Assembly: GCA_002388665.1 (NCBI GenBank)
Contig: DGMY01000004.1
Span: 1-26,493, forward strand
Reading direction: 5' to 3'
DNA from: Opitutia bacterium UBA4506
GTDB lineage: Bacteria; Verrucomicrobiota; Verrucomicrobiia; Opitutales; Puniceicoccaceae
Length of the DNA: 26,493 nucleotides
Both the position numbers and the translations under genes were made by a program. The notes below the pieces were generated by a model, which worked only from the letters and a program-made list of their open reading frames with translations, was not told the DNA's origin and ran no database searches. Position 1 is the stretch's first letter. Each line of letters opens with the position of its first letter. Shown here one piece after another: positions 8,798 to 16,894 of this stretch.

Positions 8798-11074
8798 ATG
8801 GGAGATTGCTGCGCTACACATAACCACGACCAACCCAAGCCAGAAACAACGGCAGCGTATTTCTGCCCCATGTGCCCGGGTGTCGAATCCGACAAGCCCG
8901 GCGATTGCCCCAAGTGCGGCATGGCTCTCGAGAAAAACCCCTCCTTCAAACGGGAGAAAGTATGGACCTGCCCCATGCATCCGGAGGTTCGCCAAGACTC
9001 TCCGGGCGAATGCCCAAAATGCGGCATGGAGCTGGAGCCTGATTTTCCTGACGATGGAGAAGAGAGCGACGAGTCATCAGGCCTACGCCACAAATTTATT
9101 CTCAGCCTAATCCTGGGCCTACCGGTATTTTTGGCAGCAATGCCCCACATGATTCCCGGCGGGATATTCTATCAAAGCTGGCTCTCCCAACGCGCATGGG
9201 CATGGGTGGAGCTCATTTTTGCGACGCCCGTCGTATTTTGGTGCGGGGGATTCCTCCACCTTCGCGGGATTAAATCGATCCGCAATGGTAGTCCCAATAT
9301 GTTCACCTTGATCATGCTTGGAGTCGGGGCGGCCTACTTTTTCAGCCTCGTGGCAGTACTGGCACCGCAGATCTTTCCGGACAGCTTCCGGGTGAACGGG
9401 AGCGTCGGTCTTTACTTCGAATCAGCCGCAATCATTACCATTTTGGTCATTCTCGGGCAATGGCTCGAAGCACGAGCCCGGAAGAAGACGGGAAAGGCGA
9501 TTCAAAGCCTGCTGGGCCTGGCCGCCAACACCGCCCATCGAATTGAGGACAATGGTGAGGAACTGGATATTTCCGTCGACCAGTTGAAAACGGGTGACCG
9601 CCTCCGCGTCCGCCCTGGGGAGAAGATTCCTACCGATGGGACCATTGTTGAAGGAAGTAGTCACATCGATGAATCCATGATCACCGGAGAGCCCGCACCC
9701 AACCGCAAGGAGAACGGTGACCCTGTGATTGGAGGAACAATCAACCAGACCGGAAGCTTCATTATGAAGACTGAGGCGGTCGGAGAAGAGACAGTATTGT
9801 CGCAGATCGTAAAAATGGTAGCCGAAGCGCAACGCAGTCGGGCACCCGTCCAGAATCTAGCTGACAAAGTTGCCCAATTTTTTGTCCCGGTGGTCGTCGG
9901 AATCTCGCTGCTCACCTTTCTACTATGGTTTTACATCGGCCCTGATCCAGCGCTCGCCCACGCATTGGTGAACGCTATTGCGGTCCTGATCATCGCCTGT
10001 CCCTGCGCCCTGGGCCTGGCTACTCCGATGTCCATCATGGTGGGGGTGGGGAAAGGAGCAAAAGAAGGCATCCTGATTCGCAACGCCGAGGCTCTCGAAC
10101 GATCAGAGAAGATCTCTCACCTCGTCATGGATAAAACGGGCACTCTCACCGAAGGGAAGCCCAAGGTGCTCGAAGTACGCTCGGCCCACGGATCCAACAC
10201 AGATTGGCTCTCCTATGCTGCTGCCGTAGAAAGCCTGTCGGAACACCCCATAGGGCGGTCCATTGTTTCCGCGGCCAAGGAACGGAACCTCACGATCCCC
10301 CAAGCCAGCAATTTCGAGAGCACGACCGGCGGAGGTGTTCGCGCCACCGTCGAAGAGAGCTCCGTTCTTGTCGGATCCAGGAGTTTCCTGGAGGGTGCGG
10401 GCATCTCCCTCGAGACAGAGCTGATCGAAAAATCCGAAGAGCTCCAAGCAGAGGCCAGAACCGTTGTCTGGGCAGCAAAAGGGAATGCACTCCTTGGATT
10501 GATCGCCGTCGCCGATCCCATCAAGGAATCCAGTCGGGACGCCGTTAAGGCCCTCCACGAACTCGGCATCCAATTGGTCATGTGCACAGGTGACCAAGAA
10601 AAAACCGCGCGAGCTGTCGCCAACGAACTCGGTATCGATCAGGTACATGCTGGAGTCTCCCCCGAGAGAAAGAAGGAGATCGTGGAGAACCTCCGCAAGG
10701 CGGGAAACCGCGTCGCAATGGCCGGGGATGGCATCAATGACGCTCCTGCTCTCGCCGCAGCCGATGTGGGCATCGCCATGGGAACTGGCACCGACGCCGC
10801 GATCGAGAGCGCTGGTATCACCTTATTGAAAGGGGATTTGATGGGCATTCAAAGCGCCCTCCGCCTAAGCCGGAAAGTGATGAAAAATATCCGGCAAAAC
10901 CTCTTCTTCGCCTTCATCTACAACGCAGCTGGCATCCCGATTGCGGCCGGAATACTCTATCCCTTCACCGGGTTTCTTTTGAACCCCATGCTTGCCGGAG
11001 CCGCGATGTCCTTCAGCTCCGTATCAGTGATTGCGAACGCACTGCGGCTGCGAAACTCCAACCTGACCCGCTAG
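8798..11074 (+). CDS. copA: Copper/heavy-metal translocating P1B-type ATPase
   Basis: A 758-residue P1B-1-type ATPase, expected to export Cu(I) or Ag(I) across the inner membrane. The N-terminus carries two short Cys-rich heavy-metal-binding repeats: CPMC...CPKCGM (residues 23-42) and CPMH...CPKCGM (58-77). No HMA domain with M-x-C-x-x-C is present. The transmembrane metal site is Cys401-Pro-Cys403 in IACPCALGLATP. The phosphorylation site is Asp445 in DKTGT. The TGEP actuator loop, SEHPIG nucleotide-site motif and GDGINDAP hinge are all present. About eight transmembrane segments are visible. The ATG lies directly after a run of five G, nine bases behind hemL. No copper chaperone or CueR-type regulator is nearby. 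Cu(I) specificity is inferred from the CPC motif. Confidence 0.94.
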   Translation: MGDCCATHNHDQPKPETTAAYFCPMCPGVESDKPGDCPKCGMALEKNPSFKREKVWTCPMHPEVRQDSPGECPKCGMELEPDFPDDGEESDESSGLRHKFILSLILGLPVFLAAMPHMIPGGIFYQSWLSQRAWAWVELIFATPVVFWCGGFLHLRGIKSIRNGSPNMFTLIMLGVGAAYFFSLVAVLAPQIFPDSFRVNGSVGLYFESAAIITILVILGQWLEARARKKTGKAIQSLLGLAANTAHRIEDNGEELDISVDQLKTGDRLRVRPGEKIPTDGTIVEGSSHIDESMITGEPAPNRKENGDPVIGGTINQTGSFIMKTEAVGEETVLSQIVKMVAEAQRSRAPVQNLADKVAQFFVPVVVGISLLTFLLWFYIGPDPALAHALVNAIAVLIIACPCALGLATPMSIMVGVGKGAKEGILIRNAEALERSEKISHLVMDKTGTLTEGKPKVLEVRSAHGSNTDWLSYAAAVESLSEHPIGRSIVSAAKERNLTIPQASNFESTTGGGVRATVEESSVLVGSRSFLEGAGISLETELIEKSEELQAEARTVVWAAKGNALLGLIAVADPIKESSRDAVKALHELGIQLVMCTGDQEKTARAVANELGIDQVHAGVSPERKKEIVENLRKAGNRVAMAGDGINDAPALAAADVGIAMGTGTDAAIESAGITLLKGDLMGIQSALRLSRKVMKNIRQNLFFAFIYNAAGIPIAAGILYPFTGFLLNPMLAGAAMSFSSVSVIANALRLRNSNLTR

Positions 11075-11147
11075 GCCTTGCTATGTGCTCGATTACGCCG
11101 CCTGAGATAAACCATAGGATAAACGAAACGGACTGGCGGAATAGAAT

Positions 11148-11172
11148 GACCAATTCCTCACTTCGGAAGGTC
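11148..11172 (-). terminator. Hairpin downstream of tRNA-Gln, possible terminator
   Basis: GACC (11148-11151) pairs with GGTC (11169-11172), and TTCC (11154-11157) pairs with GGAA (11165-11168), leaving a two-base bulge and a seven-base loop. It lies ten bases beyond the 3' end of the minus-strand tRNA-Gln and also downstream of copA on the plus strand. The flanking T content is modest on both strands. Confidence 0.35.
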
Positions 11173-11181
11173 TTATCAAAT

Positions 11182-11255
11182 TGGCAGGCCCGCAGGGATT
11201 TGAACCCCGACAAGCAGTACCAAAAACTGCTGTGCTACCATTACACCACGGGCCT
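11182..11255 (-). tRNA. tRNA-Gln (anticodon UUG)
   Basis: Read on the minus strand, the seven-base acceptor arms AGGCCCG and CGGGCCT pair perfectly. The anticodon stem GCAGT/ACTGC encloses TTTTGGT, giving anticodon UUG. The T arm holds the standard GTTCAAATC loop context, and the 3' CCA is encoded. The total is 74 bases. The gene lies between copA and the ABM-domain gene, both on the opposite strand. Confidence 0.96.
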
Positions 11256-11266
11256 CCAAAGAACCC

Positions 11267-11295
11267 AACAAATTGATCTTTCTCGCTGGCGTCAA
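11267..11295 (-). promoter_or_regulatory. Candidate sigma-70 promoter for tRNA-Gln
   Basis: On the minus strand a TTGACG -35 box (11290-11295) is followed after 17 bases by a weak -10, TTTGTT (11267-11272). The expected start point lies about 5 bases upstream of the tRNA 5' end. The -35 and the spacing are good; the -10 matches the consensus at only three of six positions. Confidence 0.4.
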
Positions 11296-11324
11296 GGCAT
11301 GAATATCAGATAATTTTTGAAGAA

Positions 11325-12263
11325 ATGCCAACAGTCATCACCTCGATGCACGTTCGACACGACCAAGTCGAAGCGTTTGAAAATTTTCAGCGGCAGATCA
11401 ACGCCCTAGGTGTCCAGCAACCGGGCTTCTGCGGGCGCGAGGTGGTTCGCCCTGTGGAAGGGCTCCAAGAGGACTGGATCATCGTTTTTCGCTTCGACAC
11501 GAACGATCACCTGCAGCATTGGCTTCAACTGCCCGAGCGGACCAGAATGCTCGAGGAGATCAACCCGATTCTCGTCCACCCGACGACCTACAAGGTAGTG
11601 GCCGATGAAGCAACCGATCGAAAGGCGGCTACCGCGGTATTTTCCCATCGAGTACTCCCCGGCGGAGACCAGGCATTCCTCGACTGGAAACGACGCATCA
11701 TCGAAGCGAGAGCGAGTTTCCCCGGTTTTCTGGGCTCCGAAATGTTTGAGCCCGTGACCGGAGTTCAGGAAGAATGGATCGATATTGTCCGGTTCGACAG
11801 TGCAAAGCACCTCAACGCCTGGCTCAAATCACCTCAACGACATAAGTTGCTCGACGAAACCGACCAGTTCCTCCTTTGCCTCGAAGCTCACCCTTTGGCG
11901 ACCGGCTTGGAATCATGGTTTCAACTGAGCCATAAATCTGGAAGCGCACCCGCACCCATCCCGCGCTGGAAACAGGCCTCTATAGTCGTGATGGCACTAT
12001 TTCCGACTGCGGTTCTGGCCCACTTCCTCGTCAGGATCCTTCCGGAATCCTTCAACTGGCCGACACAGATTCTCCTGAGCAACATTTTCGGCGTTACGGC
12101 GCTGACATGGTTCATCATGCCGCGCGTGAGCAAGCTCATGGGCTTCTGGACGAACCCCGCGCAGGATCAGAAAGGATGGCGAAACAACCTGATCGGAATC
12201 TGTTTGGTCACGGTTTTCCTGGCCTCAGTACTCGGCCTGGTCTCGTGGCTTTTGACGGAGTGA
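11325..12263 (+). CDS. Tandem ABM-domain (antibiotic biosynthesis monooxygenase-like) membrane protein
   Basis: A 312-residue protein with two ferredoxin-like ABM repeats and a membrane tail. Repeat 1 (about 1-95) has PGFCGREVVRPVEGLQEDWIIVFRFD followed by LQHWL. Repeat 2 (about 100-195) has PGFLGSEMFEPVTGVQEEWIDIVRFD followed by LNAWL. The two share the same layout, indicating an internal duplication. After a Pro-rich linker there are three hydrophobic segments, about 217-238, 246-267 and 285-308. The layout resembles the COG3224-type ABM family. Individual ABM domains include monooxygenases and haem-degrading enzymes, but most members of this fused type are uncharacterised, so no reaction is assigned. 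The start is preceded by an AT-rich leader with GAAGAA. The gene stands alone between tRNA-Gln and convergent pyrH. Confidence 0.8.
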   Translation: MPTVITSMHVRHDQVEAFENFQRQINALGVQQPGFCGREVVRPVEGLQEDWIIVFRFDTNDHLQHWLQLPERTRMLEEINPILVHPTTYKVVADEATDRKAATAVFSHRVLPGGDQAFLDWKRRIIEARASFPGFLGSEMFEPVTGVQEEWIDIVRFDSAKHLNAWLKSPQRHKLLDETDQFLLCLEAHPLATGLESWFQLSHKSGSAPAPIPRWKQASIVVMALFPTAVLAHFLVRILPESFNWPTQILLSNIFGVTALTWFIMPRVSKLMGFWTNPAQDQKGWRNNLIGICLVTVFLASVLGLVSWLLTE

Positions 12264-12305
12264 TTCGAGCATTTCGCACTCATCACCGGCAAACAAGTCC
12301 CCTCA

Positions 12306-12318
12306 CCCGTCGAACGGG
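12306..12318. terminator. Short hairpin between convergent ABM-protein gene and pyrH
   Basis: CCCGT-CGA-ACGGG is a perfect five-base stem in the 70-bp gap between two convergent genes. A second imperfect stem, GAGTG/CACTC at 12258-12281, overlaps the stop codon of the ABM-domain gene. No U-run follows on either strand, so termination is only suggested. Confidence 0.25.
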
Positions 12319-12333
12319 CCTGGAGAAAACGGA

Positions 12334-13068
12334 CTATTCTTCCGAGGTAACCACAGTCCCGATCGCTTCGCCACAAATTGCGCGGCGAATGCTACCCTCT
12401 TCCTGCATCGAGAAGACAAGGATGGGCATCTTGTTATCCAGGCACAGGGAGAATGCGGTCGAGTCCATCACCTTCAAACGCTTGCGCAGCGCCTCGAGGA
12501 AATCGACTTTTTCATATTTCTGGGCATCCGGATACTTCTTCGGATCCTTGTCGTAGACCCCGTCTACATTTGTAGCCTTCAAGATAATATCGGCGCCAAT
12601 CTCACTGGCCCGGAGAGCTGCCGTTGTATCCGTAGAAAAATACGGGTTCCCCGTACCGGCGACGAAGATAACGATTCTCCCCTTCTCCAAGTGGCGTTGG
12701 GCACGGCGCAAAATGAATGGTTCAGCAATCTTCTCGACTGGAATCGCACTCTGTACTCGAACAGGAATGCCGATTTTCTCGATGACATCCATGAATGCCA
12801 ACCCGTTGATCACCGTGGAAAGCATTCCCATGTAGTCGCCGGTGGTTCGGTCCACTCCCCGCTTCTCACCTTTGAGACCGCGGAAGATGTTTCCACCGCC
12901 TACAACAATGGCGATCTCCACGCCGAGCTCATGTACCTCTTTCAATTGCTGAGCAATCGACTCCAAAACCGGTGGATCAAACGGTTCACCCGTCTCCCGA
13001 TTGAGAAGAGCCTCTCCGCTCAGTTTGATAACGACACGTTTATACTTCGGTTTTAAATTACTACCCAT
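12334..13068 (-). CDS. pyrH: UMP kinase
   Basis: A 244-residue amino-acid-kinase-family enzyme that phosphorylates UMP to UDP in pyrimidine nucleotide synthesis. Visible blocks are KRVVIKLSGEAL at the N-terminus (nucleotide binding), VVGGGNIFRGL (UMP/phosphate loop), DYMGMLSTVINGLAF, and the C-terminal DVNG-like KATNVDGVYDKDP. The frame is open upstream to 13107, but the E. coli protein begins just before the same K-P-x-Y-K-R segment, which favours the ATG at 13068 over those at 13095 and 13107. In many bacteria pyrH sits with tsf and frr; here neither is adjacent and the gene appears monocistronic. It converges on the ABM-domain gene. Confidence 0.95.
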   Translation of the reverse strand: MGSNLKPKYKRVVIKLSGEALLNRETGEPFDPPVLESIAQQLKEVHELGVEIAIVVGGGNIFRGLKGEKRGVDRTTGDYMGMLSTVINGLAFMDVIEKIGIPVRVQSAIPVEKIAEPFILRRAQRHLEKGRIVIFVAGTGNPYFSTDTTAALRASEIGADIILKATNVDGVYDKDPKKYPDAQKYEKVDFLEALRKRLKVMDSTAFSLCLDNKMPILVFSMQEEGSIRRAICGEAIGTVVTSEE

Positions 13069-13379
13069 ATTTTGAAAGCCCACCGAAGGGTTCATTAGAG
13101 TATACAATGGCGTTCGTCAAGCGACACCCCAAAAGGAACGTAGATCGAACTCGGTGGGGGTGTGTCCCGGGATCCTCCACATTCGCGTTCAGTCGCAGCC
13201 GAGTTCATCATCGATGAAAAGGAATCCGCTAAGAACAACGCGGAATCGATTCACATCCTGTGTCCTCATATAGACCTTTTATCCGACAATTCCTGCAACA
13301 CAAACGCTCCTCAACCCCAGTAAAATATAGCCTCAACGGCTACCACTAAATTTTCTTAAACATTTTTTCGATTTGGGGC
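13069..13379. other. Intergenic stretch between pyrH and tRNA-Glu
   Basis: About 310 bases without a plausible gene on either strand. The part next to pyrH (minus strand) contains TTGACG and TATACT hexamers, but only ten bases apart, which is too close for a sigma-70 promoter. The part nearest tRNA-Glu is AT-rich. Confidence 0.5.
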
Positions 13380-13408
13380 TTGATCTCATCTCAAAAGATC
13401 CTTCTATT
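13380..13408 (+). promoter_or_regulatory. Candidate promoter for tRNA-Glu
   Basis: TTGATC (13380-13385) and TCTATT (13403-13408) are separated by 17 bases, each with four of six consensus matches. The predicted start is about 9 bases upstream of the tRNA. The stretch just before it is AT-rich, as expected of a strong stable-RNA promoter. Confidence 0.35.
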
Positions 13409-13423
13409 CCTCATCTTCACCGC

Positions 13424-13501
13424 GTCCCGTTCGTCTAGCCAGGCCTAGGACACTGGGTTTTCATCCCAGCAACAGGGGTTCGAATCCCCTACGGGACGCC
13501 A
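13424..13501 (+). tRNA. tRNA-Glu (anticodon UUC)
   Basis: The acceptor arms GTCCCGT and ACGGGAC pair over seven bases. The anticodon stem CTGGG/CCCAG encloses TTTTCAT, giving anticodon UUC. The T arm AGGGG-TTCGAAT-CCCCT is perfect and the 3' CCA is encoded. The total is 78 bases. It is the only plus-strand gene between pyrH and the minus-strand glp cluster. Confidence 0.97.
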
Positions 13502-13513
13502 TTATATTTAAGA

Positions 13514-13553
13514 AAAGGAGCTACGCTGAAAATTGCGTTAGCTCCTTTTTCTT
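13514..13553. terminator. Strong terminator downstream of tRNA-Glu, possibly bidirectional
   Basis: AAGGAGCT-ACGC pairs with GCGT-TAGCTCCTT (one bulged base) around an eight-base AT-rich loop, followed on the plus strand by TTTTTCTTT. On the minus strand the stem is followed by TTTTCTT. It therefore suits both the tRNA-Glu transcript and read-through from the glp cluster coming from the other side. Confidence 0.8.
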
Positions 13554-13628
13554 TGCCCAAATCCCACCCCAAAACGGCAGCCCCCCTCTCCCCCCTTTTT
13601 ACCGTGAATGGGCCACCATCCGGACACA

Positions 13629-13671
13629 ACAAACCCAGCCTGCTGCGGGGTGCAGCAACAGCTGGGTTTGT
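13629..13671 (-). terminator. Long two-part hairpin downstream of glpD
   Basis: ACAAACCCAGC (13629-13639) is perfectly complementary to GCTGGGTTTGT (13661-13671). Inside them TGCTGC (13641-13646) pairs with GCAGCA (13652-13657) around a five-base loop. It lies about 65 bases beyond the glpD stop on the minus strand, where the 3' side ends in TTTGTTGTG, a modest U-rich tail. A role as the glpD terminator is inferred from position. Confidence 0.6.
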
Positions 13672-13734
13672 CCGATATAACAAGACCTCCTGAGCGACGA
13701 AATCGCCTGCCTGAAGGGCCCTAATTCTGATCGA

Positions 13735-15312
13735 CTAAAGATCCATGCCCTCTGGCATTAAGTAGCCTCTCGCCTGCTGGTTATAGGCCTCAATCTGCTG
13801 TCGCTGCCAAGATTCGTCATGGCCGAGCTCTCCGGCCATCAACCGAGCCACCTCCGGGGCGGCCTCCATACTCGCTCTCGCACCGAGAAGGAGCGAACGA
13901 GTCCTTCTGGCCAGCACATCCTCGATCGAGCGAGCCATCTCATGTCGAGTCGACCAAATCACCTCAGCCTTGATGTACGGTAATTCCGCATGAAGAGGTT
14001 CCCCGAGAGAAGGATTCTCTTCTACGAGATCTTCGATCAAGGCTGCATCGGATCCATAGACACTCAAATGATCGAACCTACGGGGCTTCTGCTTCGTCCA
14101 GCCATGCACCTGCAAGTGATGGGTGTTGCAAGGACGGGAATCGAAGCCTGCGACGGTTTCTGCCTGATCGATCACGTCCTGAGCCATGCGGCGGTAAGTG
14201 GTCCACTTCCCTCCCGCGATCGTGATGAGTCCTGTGGGAGAAATCAGGATCGAATGATCCCTCGACAACGCCGAAGTGTTCGAATCGTCTCCGGCCTTGA
14301 TCAAGGGACGCAAGCCCGCGAAAAAGCTGCGTACATCAGACGGATGCGGATCTTTGCTGAGGTAATGCTGAGCGTGAGAGAACACAAACTCGATCTCTTC
14401 CTTCAGAGGGCGAGGTTCCAAGGAGACCTCTTTGACCGAAGTGTCTGTCGTCCCCACAACCACAGAGTCGTGCCACGGCACCGCAAACAGGACTCTACCG
14501 TCCTTAGTCTTGGGGACCATGACCGCTGAATTTCCGGGCAAAAACGACTTGGGAAGAACCATGTGAATCCCCTGACTCGGGGCGACAATGGGTTTTGCCT
14601 CGGGATTGTCCATTTGGAGAACCGCATCCACAAAGACGCCAGTCGCATTGATGACCGCCCCTCCTTTGACTTCATACTCATTTCCGGTCTCCTCATCACG
14701 CAAGCGCACGCCGCATACAACATCATCGTTCTTGAGCAGGCCGATCACCTTCATGTAGTTGGCAACCGTTCCACCGTGCTCCACGGCTGTCTCGGCAAGG
14801 TTGATACCCAGACGACTGTCGTCGAACTGAGCATCGTGATACACGACCCCGTTGATCAACCCATCAGTCTCCACAGTCGGCACCCGCTCCAGCGTCTCTT
14901 CAACTGAAAGAATCTTTGAGTGCCCCAAGCCTAATTTCCCCGCCATGCGGTCGTAGACCTTGAGGCCGATACCGTAGAACGGAGTATCGATCCAATTATA
15001 GATCGGGATGACAAAAGCTAGATCGTGTGCGAGGTGGGGTGCATTTGCGCACATCAGGCCCCGTTCTTTCAACGCCTCCAGTACCAAGGAAATATTCCCC
15101 TGCTTGAGATAACGCACTCCTCCGTGGACCAATTTTGTACTCCTGCTGGAAGTCCCTTTCGTAAAATCATGCTGCTCGAGCAAGAGTGGTCTAAACCCTC
15201 TGGAAGCCGCATCCACAGCAGCCCCAAGACCCGTTGCACCTCCACCAATGATGATGATATCCCACTTTTCCGACGGGTCGGAAATTCTCTCAATTGCTTT
15301 CGATCTATTCAT
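13735..15312 (-). CDS. glpD: Glycerol-3-phosphate dehydrogenase (FAD-dependent, quinone-linked)
   Basis: A 525-residue FAD enzyme that oxidises sn-glycerol-3-phosphate to dihydroxyacetone phosphate at the inner membrane and passes electrons to quinone. The FAD-binding loop GGGATG is at residues 23-28, followed by EQHDFTKGTSSRSTKLVHGG, the GlpD signature with its FAD/substrate contacts. Further blocks are GGAVINATGVFVD, VPWHDSVVVGTTDT and the C-terminal ITIAGGKWTTYRRMA. The C-terminal helical DAO-C domain is present. The length fits bacterial GlpD (about 500-555). It is the last gene of glpF-glpK-glpD, 24 bases behind glpK. The ATG follows an AT-rich leader with no Shine-Dalgarno motif. Confidence 0.96.
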   Translation of the reverse strand: MNRSKAIERISDPSEKWDIIIIGGGATGLGAAVDAASRGFRPLLLEQHDFTKGTSSRSTKLVHGGVRYLKQGNISLVLEALKERGLMCANAPHLAHDLAFVIPIYNWIDTPFYGIGLKVYDRMAGKLGLGHSKILSVEETLERVPTVETDGLINGVVYHDAQFDDSRLGINLAETAVEHGGTVANYMKVIGLLKNDDVVCGVRLRDEETGNEYEVKGGAVINATGVFVDAVLQMDNPEAKPIVAPSQGIHMVLPKSFLPGNSAVMVPKTKDGRVLFAVPWHDSVVVGTTDTSVKEVSLEPRPLKEEIEFVFSHAQHYLSKDPHPSDVRSFFAGLRPLIKAGDDSNTSALSRDHSILISPTGLITIAGGKWTTYRRMAQDVIDQAETVAGFDSRPCNTHHLQVHGWTKQKPRRFDHLSVYGSDAALIEDLVEENPSLGEPLHAELPYIKAEVIWSTRHEMARSIEDVLARRTRSLLLGARASMEAAPEVARLMAGELGHDESWQRQQIEAYNQQARGYLMPEGMDL

Positions 15313-15336
15313 ATTATAAACTGCTAAAAATTTAGA

Positions 15337-16839
15337 TTACTGGTCGTCGTCCTGATGCCAGTCACGAGACAGCTTAACGGCTCTCTTCCATTTCTTCCTG
15401 GCCTCACGGACAACCTCCTGATCCATATCCGGCTCGAAGACCTTGTCCTCCACCCACTGGTCGGAGATTTCAACCCGATCCTTATAGAAGCCGGTAGCCA
15501 AGCCTGCGAGGCAAGCTGCACCTAAAGCTGTAGTCTCGGTCACCTTGGGCCGCACGACTCTACCCTGTAGATAGTTTGCCTGAATCTGCATCAACAAATC
15601 GTTCCTAGAGGCTCCACCGTCCACACGGAGTTCCTTCAAATCCATACCCGAGTCCTTGGCCATGGCTTCGAGAACGTCACAGGACTGGAAAGCAATCGCC
15701 TCGAGGGCGGCGCGGGCGACATGAGCATCGGTCGATCCACGCGTCATACCGACAATCAACCCCCGGGCATGAGGATCCCAATACGGCGCTCCCAATCCTG
15801 CAAACGCCGGCACAAAATAGACTCCGTTGGTATCGGGCACACTCTGGGCCAACGCTTCAATCATCGGAGAGGTCCTGAAGAGCCCCATTCCGTCACGCAA
15901 CCACTGTACAACCGCCCCACTGATAAAGATACTGCCCTCCAGAGCGTACTCGGTCTTGTCACCGATTCGCCAGGCGATGGTGGTCAGCAGATTGTTCTTC
16001 GAGACGACCGCCTTATCCCCGGTATTCATGAGAACAAAGCTGCCGGTACCGTAGGTATTCTTTGCCATTCCTGATTCGAAGCAGGCCTGTCCAAAGAGGG
16101 CAGCGTGCTGATCACCGGCCATGCCCGCGATGGGGACGCCATCCACTGCGGACACTGTGCACTCCCCGTAAATTTCGCTACATCCACAGATCTTCGGCAA
16201 CATTGACCTCGGTATCTCTAGCAGCGAGAGGAGCTCGTCATCCCAGTCGCCGGTATGGATATTCATCAACATCGTGCGACAGGCATTCGTGGCATCGGTC
16301 ACATGGACCGCACCCTCGGTGAGCTTCCATACCAACCAACTATCAATCGTGCCAAAGGCGAGTTCTCCCGCTTCCGCTTTCTCCCGGGCCCCGTCAACGT
16401 TCTCCAAAATCCAGCGAACTTTCGAGCCCGAGAAATAGGGATCGGGCAAAAGCCCGGTCTTCTCGCGAATCATCTCCGCGTGGCCGCCACTTTGCAGCAG
16501 ACTGGTCATATCCGCAGTCCGCCGATCCTGCCACACGATGGCTCTATGGATCGGCTGGCCCGTCTTGCGGTCCCATACGACGACCGTTTCACGCTGATTG
16601 GTGATCCCTATTGAATCCACCCTGCGGGAGGATACATCTGCTTTCGCGAGAACCTCTGCAATGACTGCGCTTTGCGAGGACCAAATTTCGGAAGGATCAT
16701 GCTCTACCCATGCTTGTTCGGGGAAATACTGGGGAAACTCTTGTTGAGCGACAGCTCGAATTTTTCCGCTTCGATCAAAAAGAATCGCGCGGGAAGAGGT
16801 GGTACCTTGATCAAGTGCGAGTAAGAAGTCTTTCGACAT
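15337..16839 (-). CDS. glpK: Glycerol kinase
   Basis: A 500-residue FGGY-family kinase that phosphorylates glycerol with ATP, trapping it in the cell. The N-terminus LALDQGTTSSRAILFD is the ATP/glycerol-binding signature. Other recognisable blocks are SIGITNQRETVVVWD, GMAGDQHAALFGQ, NTYGTGSFVLMNTG, YALEGSIFISGAVVQWLRDG and DGGASRNDLLMQIQANYL. The length is almost identical to E. coli GlpK (502). It lies between glpF (55-base gap) and glpD (24-base gap), all on one strand and presumably one transcript. Confidence 0.97.
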   Translation of the reverse strand: MSKDFLLALDQGTTSSRAILFDRSGKIRAVAQQEFPQYFPEQAWVEHDPSEIWSSQSAVIAEVLAKADVSSRRVDSIGITNQRETVVVWDRKTGQPIHRAIVWQDRRTADMTSLLQSGGHAEMIREKTGLLPDPYFSGSKVRWILENVDGAREKAEAGELAFGTIDSWLVWKLTEGAVHVTDATNACRTMLMNIHTGDWDDELLSLLEIPRSMLPKICGCSEIYGECTVSAVDGVPIAGMAGDQHAALFGQACFESGMAKNTYGTGSFVLMNTGDKAVVSKNNLLTTIAWRIGDKTEYALEGSIFISGAVVQWLRDGMGLFRTSPMIEALAQSVPDTNGVYFVPAFAGLGAPYWDPHARGLIVGMTRGSTDAHVARAALEAIAFQSCDVLEAMAKDSGMDLKELRVDGGASRNDLLMQIQANYLQGRVVRPKVTETTALGAACLAGLATGFYKDRVEISDQWVEDKVFEPDMDQEVVREARKKWKRAVKLSRDWHQDDDQ

Positions 16840-16894
16840 AATACATATTCAGGGGTTGAGGTTTTTATTCAGAATCAAAGTTAAATGGGAGGGT

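Noticed and set aside
13099..13120. TTGACG and TATACT hexamers upstream of pyrH on the minus strand.
   Set aside because: Only ten bases apart, too close for a sigma-70 promoter. One of them may still be used with an unseen partner.
13424..13501. tRNA-Glu as a possible attachment site for an integrated element.
   Set aside because: No second copy of the tRNA 3' end, no integrase and no mobile gene were noticed in the window; flanking genes are core functions.
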